Program-made: the position numbers and the translations under genes
Shown here: one piece after another, positions 1-7,704 of the stretch
How the letters are laid out: each line of letters starts with the position of its first letter
Numbering within the stretch: the first letter of the stretch is position 1
Notes under the pieces: model-generated
Told to the model about the DNA's origin: nothing
Seen by the model: only the letters and a program-made list of their open reading frames with translations
Database searches by the model: none
Origin: Carboxylicivirga marina
GTDB taxonomy: Bacteria > Bacteroidota > Bacteroidia > Bacteroidales > Marinilabiliaceae
Reading direction: 5' to 3'
Length of the DNA stretch: 64,000 nt
NCBI RefSeq assembly: GCF_016612505.1
Contig: NZ_JAENRR010000005.1
Coordinates: forward strand, 62,001-126,000

Positions 1-678
1 AGCCAAATAATTGAATTCCTAGGATTCAAAGGGATGGATTTTATCCACTTTGTTGATATAACTCAACTGCCAGAAGAGCAAACTCAAGGGTATTGTTCGG
101 CTATCCTTTTTGGTAAAGCATTAACAAAGCCTTATTTGCAAAAAGTAGCAAGCACCAAAGATTATGTGGCGCAAATGATTCGACGAAATGAGATTGATAC
201 TGATGAATTTCACAATACTGAAATTACCACAGACAAAATAGCTGACGAATTAAGCATCTTTCTTGCTGATAGGAACACAAATGCATTCTCTCAATCAGAG
301 GCTAACATCGAACAAAGCGGCTTATATAACACTAATGAGCATCGTACGCCTCTCCCCCACAAAACCATTGCTTTATTGGCAGGCATGGGTTGGATAGGTA
401 AAAATGATTTATTAATAACACCCCATTATGGCAGCGCAATTAGTATGTGTTCTGTCTTGACAGATACACCACTAGATACAACCAATAAAACAAGCCCTCA
501 ACCAACATGCGGCACCTGCTCTATTTGTCAGGATAATTGTAAAACCGGCGCGATTAAAGGTCACACATGGACTAAACTAAGTAATCGAGACATGCTCATT
601 AATGTCCATCAATGTAAGCCTTGTTTACAATGTATGGTAACATGCCCACATACGGTTAAGTATTTTAACAAAAAATAG
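1..678 (+). CDS. QueG-like 4Fe-4S protein (5' end outside window)
   Basis: The reading frame is open from base 1. The residues before the first ATG (position 34) look like ordinary protein (IIEFLGFKG), so the true start probably lies upstream of the window. The C-terminus carries two ferredoxin-type cysteine clusters, CGTCSICQDNC and, about 50 residues later, CKPCLQCMVTCP, as expected for two [4Fe-4S] clusters. The preceding region (LLAGMGWIGKNDLLITPHYG) resembles the segment before the clusters in epoxyqueuosine reductase (QueG) and its relatives. True QueG makes queuosine in tRNA and is usually longer than 300 residues. The visible part here is only 225 residues, so this may be one of the shorter QueG-like proteins of unknown substrate. 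It ends just before a terminator. Confidence 0.7.
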   Translation, partial: SQIIEFLGFKGMDFIHFVDITQLPEEQTQGYCSAILFGKALTKPYLQKVASTKDYVAQMIRRNEIDTDEFHNTEITTDKIADELSIFLADRNTNAFSQSEANIEQSGLYNTNEHRTPLPHKTIALLAGMGWIGKNDLLITPHYGSAISMCSVLTDTPLDTTNKTSPQPTCGTCSICQDNCKTGAIKGHTWTKLSNRDMLINVHQCKPCLQCMVTCPHTVKYFNKK

Positions 679-751
679 CGTCCTAAATGATTTGTAGATA
701 TGAACCGCACTGATATGAAATAAAGTTCGATATTAGTATTTTGTTAAAAAC

Positions 752-792
752 AGAGGCCCTAATAAGCATCTTGCCTTGTGGCCTCTCTTTTA
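752..792 (+). terminator. Rho-independent terminator after the QueG-like gene
   Basis: The arms AGAGGCC (752-758) and GGCCTCT (780-786) form a perfect 7-bp stem with a long loop, followed by CTTTT. It lies about 75 bases past the stop codon of the Fe-S protein. Confidence 0.55.
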
Positions 793-1309
793 AATAGCTT
801 ACGTTTTATCGAAAGCTTTAGTAAGACCGGGAAGCTTAGAACTTGTTCGAAGATCACCCGGCCACACTTAAGATTGAGATTAATAAGAAAGCAATTTAAA
901 AGGTAGCCTTGAACTTTTTTCCTTAGTTTTTTAGGTCAAGCTAAAAAAGTAAGTCCGGTTTGGGCGGATAGCCCAATTGATAAAATGAATTAGTTCAACA
1001 TTGTTTATACTAATAAAGCACGTATTACCTAATGCTCGTTAACACATAAGTTATACCATTCAAGTAGAATTGTATAGCAATGAAACAAACTTATTACTCA
1101 AAAAACTCTTTGAGCATTGAACTTTTTTTCGCTTCCTCTGTCTTTTTATTACAATTGATTATATGGTTCTAAAAAAACTCATTTACTTTGTTTTTTTACG
1201 ACCATATGGCAGTCATCATGAATCATTGTCAGTTATATGTAATTGGCCTGGTAATTGATATAATATAGACCATTAGATAAGAAATAATAACAATACTAAA
1301 TTTTATAAA
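793..1309. other. intergenic region, no gene recognised
   Basis: No convincing ORF is present. A short inverted repeat TTGGGC/GCCCAA lies at 960-976, and an imperfect one (TAGCCTTGA/TCAAGCTA) spans about 904-944. No clear TAnnTTTG promoter was found for the downstream slyD-like gene. Confidence 0.5.
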
Positions 1310-1846
1310 ATGGAAATAGGAAGAAATAAATTTGTTACCCTTTCCTACGAATTGCGTGCAAACAGTGCTGAAGGCGAAGTTGTTGAGAAAACAGAAGCTG
1401 CAGCACCACTAGGTTTTGTATTTGGCGCAGGCAAAATGTTGGAAATGTTTGAAACTAAGCTGGAAGGATTAGCTAAAGGTTCAGCCTTCGATTTTGAATT
1501 GAAAGCTGCAGAAGCTTATGGCGAAGTTAACCCAAATGCTGTTGTTGAAATTCCAAAGAACATTTTCGAGGTAGAAGGACAAATTGATGAGAATCTTCTA
1601 ACTGTTGGGAATCATGTTCCTATGCAAGATGCACACGGTAATCGCTTAAACGGACTTGTTCTTGAAGTTGGCGACGAAAAAGTAAAAATGGATTTCAATC
1701 ACCCATTAGCTGGTGATAATCTTTTCTTTAAAGGTGAAGTACTTGAAATTCGTGAAGCATCTGAAGATGAATTAACCGAAGCATGTGGTTCAGGAAGTTG
1801 TGGCACTGGTTCTGGTGGCTGCGGTGGCGGTTGCTCATGCGGATAA
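1310..1846 (+). CDS. FKBP-type peptidyl-prolyl isomerase, SlyD-like
   Basis: This 178-residue cytoplasmic protein fits the SlyD family of prolyl isomerases and chaperones. The N-terminal FKBP part contains PLGFVFGAGKMLEMFE and the family-typical AYGEVNP. An insert-in-flap region (about residues 70-125) follows, and the FKBP fold closes with HPLAGDNLFFKGEVLEI. The tail (from about residue 158) is Cys/Gly-rich (CGSGSCGTGSGGCGGGCSCG), matching the metal-binding tails of SlyD proteins that handle nickel or other divalent metals. It has no signal peptide. The gene stands alone and ends in a strong terminator. Isomerase/chaperone identity is secure by motif; metal delivery is inferred from the tail. 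Confidence 0.9.
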   Translation: MEIGRNKFVTLSYELRANSAEGEVVEKTEAAAPLGFVFGAGKMLEMFETKLEGLAKGSAFDFELKAAEAYGEVNPNAVVEIPKNIFEVEGQIDENLLTVGNHVPMQDAHGNRLNGLVLEVGDEKVKMDFNHPLAGDNLFFKGEVLEIREASEDELTEACGSGSCGTGSGGCGGGCSCG

Positions 1847-1868
1847 TCAATCGAATACAATAGATATA

Positions 1869-1900
1869 AAGGGAGGTGCTATAGCACTTCCCTTTTTTTT
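1869..1900 (+). terminator. Rho-independent terminator of the SlyD-like gene
   Basis: GGGAGGTGCT (1871-1880) pairs with AGCACTTCCC (1883-1892; one G-T pair), followed by a run of T. It lies about 25 bases after the stop codon. Confidence 0.9.
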
Positions 1901-1951
1901 CATTAAATCAATACTAAACACATGTTCTTTTTAACTCTTCAACATATCTAC

Positions 1952-1982
1952 TTGGGCAATCACTTATAAACAACTATTTTTA
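1952..1982 (+). promoter_or_regulatory. candidate promoter of aroC
   Basis: TTGG at 1952-1955, 19 bases of spacer, then TATTTTTA at 1975-1982. This resembles the Bacteroidota pattern TTTG-N19-TAnnTTTG with one mismatch in each box. It lies about 40 bases before the aroC start. Confidence 0.4.
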
Positions 1983-2021
1983 CGCTTCATTTTTTAACAA
2001 TCTCTAAATTTAACTCTACAT

Positions 2022-3098
2022 ATGTCTGCAAATTCATTTGGCACATTATTTAAACTAACTTCTTTTGGTGAATCCCATGGTAAAGCTGTTGGAGGAATTA
2101 TTGAAGGTGTATTACCCAATACAATAATAGATGAAGATTTTATCCAAAGTGAACTTAATCGACGTCGACCAGGCCAATCAGCCATTACCACGCCACGTGA
2201 TGAAAAAGATAGAGTTGAGTTTCTTTCGGGTATTTTTGAAGGAAAAGCAACCGGTACACCCATAGCTTTTGTTATTTGGAACAAAGACCAGCGTTCTAAA
2301 GACTATGGAAACATAGCAGACGTCTATCGCCCATCGCATGCTGATTATACCTATCAAAGGAAATATGGTATTCGTGATTATCGTGGTGGTGGTCGTTCAT
2401 CGGCACGTGAAACTATTGCTCGGGTAGTTGCAGGAGCTATCGCCAAATTAATGCTGCAACAGCAAGGCATCACGATACACGCTTTTACTTCTAAAGTTGG
2501 TTCTATTCAGCTTGACAAAGATTATACTGCATTAGATCTGTCAAATACAGAAAACAACATTGTACGTTGCCCTGATTCGGATACTGCAGATAAAATGATT
2601 AACTACATCGATGATGTACGCAAAAACAAAGACTCGGTTGGTGGCATCATAAGCTGTGTGATTAAAAATGCGCCAGTTGGTTTAGGTGATCCTGTCTTTA
2701 ATAAGTTACACGCAACACTTGGGCAAGCCATGCTATCCATTAATGCCGTTAAAGGCTTTGACTATGGTTTAGGATTTGGAGCAACCGAACTAAAAGGCTC
2801 AGAACACAACGATGAGTTTTACATGGAAGGTGACAGAGTTAGAACAAAAACGAATCGTTCAGGCGGCATACAAGGAGGAATCAGTAATGGTGAGGATATT
2901 TACTTTAATGTAGCTTTTAAACCAATTGCGACAATATTAATGGAACAAAATACGGTTAACAAAGATGGTGAAGAAATCAAATCAACCACCCAAGGCCGAC
3001 ACGACCCCTGTGTACTTCCACGAGCAGTACCAATTGTTGAGGCAATGGCTGCCATTACAATAGCCGACCATTGGTTAGTAAATAAAATGTATCGATAA
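2022..3098 (+). CDS. aroC: chorismate synthase
   Basis: Chorismate synthase performs the last step of the shikimate pathway, converting 5-enolpyruvylshikimate-3-phosphate to chorismate with reduced FMN as cofactor. The 358-residue length is normal. Family signatures are visible in order: the start [54 protein letters not shown] near residue 130, [14 protein letters not shown] near residue 285, and [17 protein letters not shown] near the C-terminus. It is monocistronic here, with no other shikimate gene nearby. Confidence 0.98.
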   Translation: MSANSFGTLFKLTSFGESHGKAVGGIIEGVLPNTIIDEDFIQSELNRRRPGQSAITTPRDEKDRVEFLSGIFEGKATGTPIAFVIWNKDQRSKDYGNIADVYRPSHADYTYQRKYGIRDYRGGGRSSARETIARVVAGAIAKLMLQQQGITIHAFTSKVGSIQLDKDYTALDLSNTENNIVRCPDSDTADKMINYIDDVRKNKDSVGGIISCVIKNAPVGLGDPVFNKLHATLGQAMLSINAVKGFDYGLGFGATELKGSEHNDEFYMEGDRVRTKTNRSGGIQGGISNGEDIYFNVAFKPIATILMEQNTVNKDGEEIKSTTQGRHDPCVLPRAVPIVEAMAAITIADHWLVNKMYR

Positions 3099-3575
3099 GC
3101 TTGATGTGTTATGTATTGTTCTGATTCAGCATCTCATTCACTTAGCCATTTTACTCGAATGCCTACTTTTGTTCGATAAGTTTCTCCGCATTTTGAAGAT
3201 ACTTCAATAGAATTAAGAGATAAAGCTTTGGTTTTTTTTTACAAAGACCTGTGAAAATCAGAGGAGTTTCTGCTTATTAGTTAGGACTTTTTGAAAAAAA
3301 GCCAGACTTTTTCACAACTTTTCCAGATGGAGGAACAAAAAAAGAAGGTGATTACCACAATATATCAGGTAAACGAGGCACGAAACAAGAATAGATATAT
3401 CGTCTATTCAGACATTTTCGTTTAGTAGTTTGTTTTTGAGGTATAAATGTAACTTATAGAGAATCATGGCTTGAATACATATCACATCAAGGTAATTGTC
3501 CTGTAATTGTACCAGTTTTTTGATACCGGTATTCCAAAGTTTTAACACCGATTGTAGCAATAATATGTACTCAGA
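3099..3575. other. intergenic region with a possible gene fossil
   Basis: No intact gene is seen between the convergent aroC and the nuclease. On the plus strand, 3281-3394 reads as a 37-codon open stretch ending in TAG, preceded directly by an in-frame stop and lacking a start codon. Its translation (ending NISGKRGTKQE) has protein-like composition, so it may be the tail of a decayed gene; I do not recognise a family. Confidence 0.3.
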
Positions 3576-4943
3576 TTAATACGGAATCAATTTCTTGTAC
3601 TTCTTGTTGCGAAGGTAGCCTGAAATAATTGAACGTGTATTACCGTTATCGTCAAACATGCTAATATGCTCTTTAAATTGCTGAGGTGATTCAATACAAG
3701 CATCTTCATCAAGATATCCCCATCCGAGATAACGACCATTTTCAATAACAACAAGTGAAACTTCCGAATCATTTCGACCTTTGTCCATAATTACAAGGTT
3801 ATTATGTCCGTATGATAACTTTTTAAGCAAATCCGATACACGATTATTATAACCCACATTAGATTCCTCGCCAACACATGCACCCTTACAGGTCTTTAAT
3901 TGGTATTGAAAACAACCATGGTTACCATCATACAATCCACAAAGCTGCTGACATAGTTCATATTCTTCTATCCATTGAAAAAGCCTCTCCCGAGCCTCCT
4001 GCATGCTCTCAAACGTTGCACTTGGAATTTCTACCCCACTATTAGGTTTTAACATCAAACGAATGTAACCTCTCCTATCGGTATAATTATATAAACCTAT
4101 TTTAGTTTTCGAACGACGTTGTGCACGGTTATATCGTGGTTTATCCTGCTTAATTTCATGAGATTCTTTTAATAAGGCTATCAATTCACTTCCGGTCATA
4201 TTAAAACTAATATCAGCCGTATTTTGCTTCATTTCAATACCTTTTTTTGTACGAGGATTACCAAGGTGAGTAATAATACGGTTTCTGATGTTTTTACTTT
4301 TTCCGATATATATCAGTTCACCGTTTTCATTATGCAAATAATAAACACCCGTTTGTGTTGGCAGTTTTTTTATTGTATCAATTGACAAATTAGGGTGAAG
4401 ACCATTAGCAGAGAACTCTTTATAAGGATCCTCCGGATTAAGAATACCATTATTCCTTTCAAGTAAAATTTCAAATAATTCTACGGTTGCTAATGCATCA
4501 CCAGCGGCTCTATGTCGGGCATCATTACCAATACCAAGGTCGGGGCATATTTTACCCAGGCTATAGGATGCATGACCGGGTAATAATTTGCGCGACAGTT
4601 TTACTGTACAAATAGTTGGCATTTCGAAATTAAAGCCTAAGTTGCGAAACTCCTCTTTAATGAAGTTGTAGTCAAAAGCCGCATTGTGTGCTACAAATAC
4701 AGCATCCTTACATATTTCAACTATGTCTTTGGCTATTTGATAGAATAAAGGTGCAGAAGCAACCATTTCGTTGGTAATACCAGTTAATGATGTGATAAAC
4801 GGCGGAATATAGCTTTCTGGATTTACTAAACTTACAAATTCATCTACAACTTTCTCTCCATCATGACGGTAAATGGCCACTTCAGTTATCTTGCCATTTT
4901 TCATGTTTCCACCCGTTGTTTCAATATCTACAATTACATACAT
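3576..4943 (-). CDS. DEDDh 3'-5' exonuclease fused to a GIY-YIG (UvrC-like) nuclease
   Basis: Residues 1-165 form a DnaQ-type exonuclease: DIETTGG at residues 6-12 supplies the first two acidic residues, HNAAFDYNF the next motif, and HRAAGDA the last His/Asp pair. A GIY-YIG domain follows near residue 198 (GVYYLHNENGELIYIGKSK), as in UvrC and Cho. After it comes a cysteine-rich segment (CQQLCGLYDGNHGCFQYQLK, then CKGAC) like the Cys cluster in UvrC/Cho. This exonuclease/GIY-YIG fusion is a known family, probably acting in DNA repair; its exact role is unclear. I start at the ATG at 4943: the frame extends 30 bases further but only reaches a TTG, and the DEDD motif normally sits at the very N-terminus. 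Confidence 0.85.
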   Translation of the reverse strand: MYVIVDIETTGGNMKNGKITEVAIYRHDGEKVVDEFVSLVNPESYIPPFITSLTGITNEMVASAPLFYQIAKDIVEICKDAVFVAHNAAFDYNFIKEEFRNLGFNFEMPTICTVKLSRKLLPGHASYSLGKICPDLGIGNDARHRAAGDALATVELFEILLERNNGILNPEDPYKEFSANGLHPNLSIDTIKKLPTQTGVYYLHNENGELIYIGKSKNIRNRIITHLGNPRTKKGIEMKQNTADISFNMTGSELIALLKESHEIKQDKPRYNRAQRRSKTKIGLYNYTDRRGYIRLMLKPNSGVEIPSATFESMQEARERLFQWIEEYELCQQLCGLYDGNHGCFQYQLKTCKGACVGEESNVGYNNRVSDLLKKLSYGHNNLVIMDKGRNDSEVSLVVIENGRYLGWGYLDEDACIESPQQFKEHISMFDDNGNTRSIISGYLRNKKYKKLIPY

Positions 4944-5071
4944 GCACCCCTTTGTTTTTAAAACCAACACCAACTTTTAGCTCGGTGTTAAAGTAATGGT
5001 AAAAGTACACATTTTAATTTTTTATCAATCAATATCTTCCGATGTAAAACATGTAAAACCCTTATATTTTC

Positions 5072-5102
5072 TTGGATACAGACACATAAAAAGCTATATT
5101 TG
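5072..5102 (+). promoter_or_regulatory. promoter of the structured RNA candidate
   Basis: TATATTTG at 5095-5102 is a perfect TAnnTTTG -7 box, with TTG at 5072-5074 twenty bases upstream as -33 box. No plus-strand protein gene lies downstream before the convergent yihY gene, which points to a non-coding transcript. Confidence 0.55.
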
Positions 5103-5107
5103 TAATA

Positions 5108-5315
5108 CAATCATTGAAACTAAAATATACCGCATCAGTCGTATTTAGATTGTTAAACTCAACACTAAAAAAGCACCGAGTGACGCTATGTTTTTAAAGA
5201 GCGGGCCTCGCCCTTGTGGTTACTACTTATAGTACGGAGGATTATCGATAATTACATGCACTCAATTCCTGTTTTCAGGAGTTTAAATAATCCCGATTGA
5301 TGCGGTTCTTTTATT
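5108..5315 (+). ncRNA. candidate structured non-coding RNA, about 200 nt, possibly 6S-like
   Basis: The interval lies between a consensus promoter (-7 box at 5095-5102) and the 3' end of the convergent yihY gene. Its ends pair: 5129-5141 (ACCGCATCAGTCG) with 5294-5306 (CGATTGATGCGGT) gives 13 consecutive pairs including one G-U. Further inward, GATT (5148-5151) can pair with AATC (5289-5292), TTAAACTC (5153-5160) with GAGTTTAA (5279-5286), and GAGTG (5178-5182) with CACTC (5259-5263). Small internal hairpins include GGGC/GCCC (5203-5213). The closing stem is followed by a U-rich tail, TCTTTTATTT. A long rod closed by its two ends, with loops in the middle, is the architecture of 6S RNA, but identity with 6S or a known Bacteroidota RNA family is not established by eye. 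Confidence 0.6.
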
Positions 5316-5322
5316 TACTTCC

Positions 5323-6630
5323 CTACAAATCCTTTAATAGTAAGTTAGCTTTACTTGTGGCTACTTTTTCCCTCAGAATAGACAAGGCCTCTTTAAGCTT
5401 AATAAGATCTTCAGTATCCTCGTAATGAAGATCATGAGTACCATGTTGATCGATCATATTAATGACCTTGCCAATACTCAGCTGATGTATTGCCAATGCA
5501 GGTTGGAAGTAGGTGTCTTTTGAAGCATTATAGGCAATTTCATTAAACACTTCACTTTCTACTAGCTTAGTGAGTAATTCGTTTACTAACCTAAGAGGTA
5601 ATTTAAGTTCTAACGATAATTCCAGGTTATTATATGGTTTATCGCCCCTATTGAAACGCTTAACAACCCTTTCAACCAGCAATAGTAGTAAGAGCCTTTT
5701 ATAAGAGTGACTTATATTTCTTATATCTGAATCAAATTCATAGCTATGTGCATTTTGATGTGCATAAGTTAGCTCCGCTCCAAATAATACAATTAGCCAA
5801 CTGAGATTCATCCACATCATGAATAAAGGTAATGCGGCAAAGGCGCCATAAATAGCATTATAGCTTGTAACCATTTTTTGGAAGTGGAAATAACCAAACT
5901 GCAGTAGTTGAAACATTGTTCCGGCCAAAATACCGCCGAATAAAGCCGATAAAGGTTTAACACGGGCATTGGGCATAATTGACAGCAAAAGGGCAAATAC
6001 GGCCCACGCTATAACGTAGGAAGCCACAGGTAACAACCACTGAACATTAATACCAAAGTCTGATAAACGATTAGTTATTAAAATAATCATACCACCCGAA
6101 GAAGCAACGGTTAAAATACCAACGAACATTAATGACATAAAGTCACTGAATTTTCGTAACATACTTCGCGAGTGTTTTACTTTCCAGATTTGATTAAAAG
6201 AGAATTCAATATTACTAAACACCTGTAAAACAGACCAAAGTAATATTGCTAAACCTATACCAGCTAAATTACCTCCTGGAGTAGCCTCAAGATAACTAGT
6301 TGCAAACTTGCTTACACGTTGCACAACTTCTGTTTGCCCTTCCATATGTGATTCCAGAAATGAAGTCAGACGACGATCAAGTCCGAATCCCTTAGCAATA
6401 CCAAACCCTAATGCAGCAACAGGAACAATTGAAATAAGTGAGTAGAAGGATAAAGAAGCAGCTTTCTGAACGCAGTTATCTTGAATAAACCCCTTAAAAG
6501 CAAGGTAAAAAGTCCGAATCAAGCGAATTAAAAAGAACTGTTGACGAGGCGTTTGATCGGCTCTAATTCGCCAAATTTCTTCATTTAGATAATGGATCAC
6601 CTTTGATATCAGCCCCTTCATATTCATCAT
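5323..6630 (-). CDS. YihY/BrkB family inner-membrane protein
   Basis: A 435-residue polytopic membrane protein of the YihY (formerly ribonuclease BN/BrkB) family. The N-terminus holds the family signature KAASLSFYSLISIVPVAALG (about residues 61-80). Roughly six hydrophobic segments follow, including AGIGLAILLWSVLQVFSN and a conserved segment around GAFAALPLFMMWMNLSWLIVL. The last 130 residues are soluble and cytoplasmic, a common extension resembling a winged-helix region (LELSLELKLPLRLVNELLTK). Its molecular function is not known; the old nuclease assignment for the family was withdrawn. The gene lies directly downstream of rnpB on the same strand. Confidence 0.85.
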   Translation of the reverse strand: MMNMKGLISKVIHYLNEEIWRIRADQTPRQQFFLIRLIRTFYLAFKGFIQDNCVQKAASLSFYSLISIVPVAALGFGIAKGFGLDRRLTSFLESHMEGQTEVVQRVSKFATSYLEATPGGNLAGIGLAILLWSVLQVFSNIEFSFNQIWKVKHSRSMLRKFSDFMSLMFVGILTVASSGGMIILITNRLSDFGINVQWLLPVASYVIAWAVFALLLSIMPNARVKPLSALFGGILAGTMFQLLQFGYFHFQKMVTSYNAIYGAFAALPLFMMWMNLSWLIVLFGAELTYAHQNAHSYEFDSDIRNISHSYKRLLLLLLVERVVKRFNRGDKPYNNLELSLELKLPLRLVNELLTKLVESEVFNEIAYNASKDTYFQPALAIHQLSIGKVINMIDQHGTHDLHYEDTEDLIKLKEALSILREKVATSKANLLLKDL

Positions 6631-6650
6631 TGCGTAGGTTTAAAAGAAAA

Positions 6651-7013
6651 TAGCAAGCCTATAAGCCGGGTCCTGTCCTCCCAAGGGAGTGTCTATCATT
6701 TATCTAGAATAGCAGTTACCCACTAATTCGAGCGACCTACCCCTCACAACTTCTTGCGAAACAAAGCGAGCAGCTCTGCTCCAAATGGAATTATGATATA
6801 CATGGTCTTGCAACCCGTAAGACGTACAACTAAGATAGTTACCTACCTCATTGGTGAGCTCTTACCTCACCTTTTCACCCTTACCCGAAGGCGGTTATTT
6901 TCTGCTACGTTACTAAACCCTCACGAGCTTCTTCCTATTCAGAAGTACGGTGCTCTTCATTGCCCAGACTTTCCTCTCCAACCCTTCAGTTGCAGCGATA
7001 GACCGGCTTGCTA
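6651..7013 (-). ncRNA. rnpB: RNase P RNA (catalytic RNA subunit)
   Basis: Read on the minus strand, this 363-base interval carries the hallmark conserved stretches of bacterial RNase P RNA: GAGGAAAGTCTGGGC near the 5' end, GCAGAAAATAACCGCC in the middle, and GACAGGACCCGGCTTAT near the 3' end. The two ends pair perfectly as helix P1: TAGCAAGCC (7013-7005) with GGCTTGCTA (6659-6651), which fixes the boundaries. The RNA trims 5' leaders from tRNA precursors. Its promoter lies inside the 3' end of the upstream SPOR-like gene. The gene has no overlap with real proteins; an ORF on the opposite strand is incidental. Confidence 0.97.
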
Positions 7014-7019
7014 TTGTTG

Positions 7020-7049
7020 CAAAGCTACAATATTTTATTCAATCTTAAA
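7020..7049 (-). promoter_or_regulatory. rnpB promoter
   Basis: On the minus strand TTTA (7049-7046), 18 bases, then TAGCTTTG (7027-7020), a perfect TAnnTTTG box 7 bases before the P1 helix of rnpB. The -33 box lies within the last codons of the upstream CDS. Confidence 0.75.
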
Positions 7050-7667
7050 CGGTAAGTATTTATCTAACTCAACAAGGTGTGCACCTTTATAGCCAAGTGC
7101 TTTAATTCTATCTAATTCCTGTTCAGCGACATCTCCCTTAAACTCACCAGTTGTGTAGCGAAAGATTTTATCTTTCATTCTGAACTCCATGACATCATCT
7201 ATATTTTCAAAGTGTGACAGGTATACGGGAAAACGAAAAGCACTTAACTGAATAGTATACAACTTGTTAGGATCTATCTTTTTTGAACTACTCTTTCCTG
7301 CAACAGTGCCAGCTTGATTTTTGAAACTATAGTCACGCGTATTGACTACAAAGGCCTGCTCGTATCCTTTTCCTTTAACACCATCTATTGCTGCTTTTGC
7401 ATCTTCATAAGAATTAAACTCTCCTACGCAAAATCGAAGGTATCCGTCATTACAAGGATATTCACGCACGACATCCACATTTGTAAAAAATTCAGGTACC
7501 TGAGGTGGTAGTTTTAACGCAATTATCTGAATCGCAAAATACGGCGCTCTTGCCTCACTCATTCTAATAATCTTCTTATTAGTTCTGAGTGCTTCCAACT
7601 TATCGGCCTGTGCAACTGTAAATGTTGCCATCAGCAGAGAAAATATGATAAAATATTTAAGTTTCAT
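7035..7667 (-). CDS. secreted protein with two SPOR-like domains
   Basis: A 210-residue protein with a signal peptide (hydrophobic core FIIFSLLMATFTVAQA). Two similar segments follow, about residues 43-108 and 135-205. Each begins with a strand such as YFAIQIIAL or LYTIQLSAF, contains a Y-x-x-G-E-F element (LRFCVGEF, FRYTTGEF), and ends with ALGYKGAHLV or KGYEQAFVV. This is the layout of SPOR (peptidoglycan-binding) domains, though divergent. It follows the OmpA-like gene by 37 bases and is the last gene of the surface-adhesin operon, so an envelope or peptidoglycan anchoring role for that system is a reasonable inference. Confidence 0.7.
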   Translation of the reverse strand: MKLKYFIIFSLLMATFTVAQADKLEALRTNKKIIRMSEARAPYFAIQIIALKLPPQVPEFFTNVDVVREYPCNDGYLRFCVGEFNSYEDAKAAIDGVKGKGYEQAFVVNTRDYSFKNQAGTVAGKSSSKKIDPNKLYTIQLSAFRFPVYLSHFENIDDVMEFRMKDKIFRYTTGEFKGDVAEQELDRIKALGYKGAHLVELDKYLPFKIE

Positions 7668-7704
7668 TATTGATACGATGTTATCGTTAAACTTATCAAT
7701 TTAC

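Noticed and set aside
1994-2284. 96-codon ORF antisense to aroC
   Set aside because: The opposite frame is a fully conserved chorismate synthase; this one has no recognisable family.
6754-7092. 112-codon ORF on the plus strand
   Set aside because: It lies antisense to RNase P RNA and its frame only reflects the RNA sequence; no protein family recognised.
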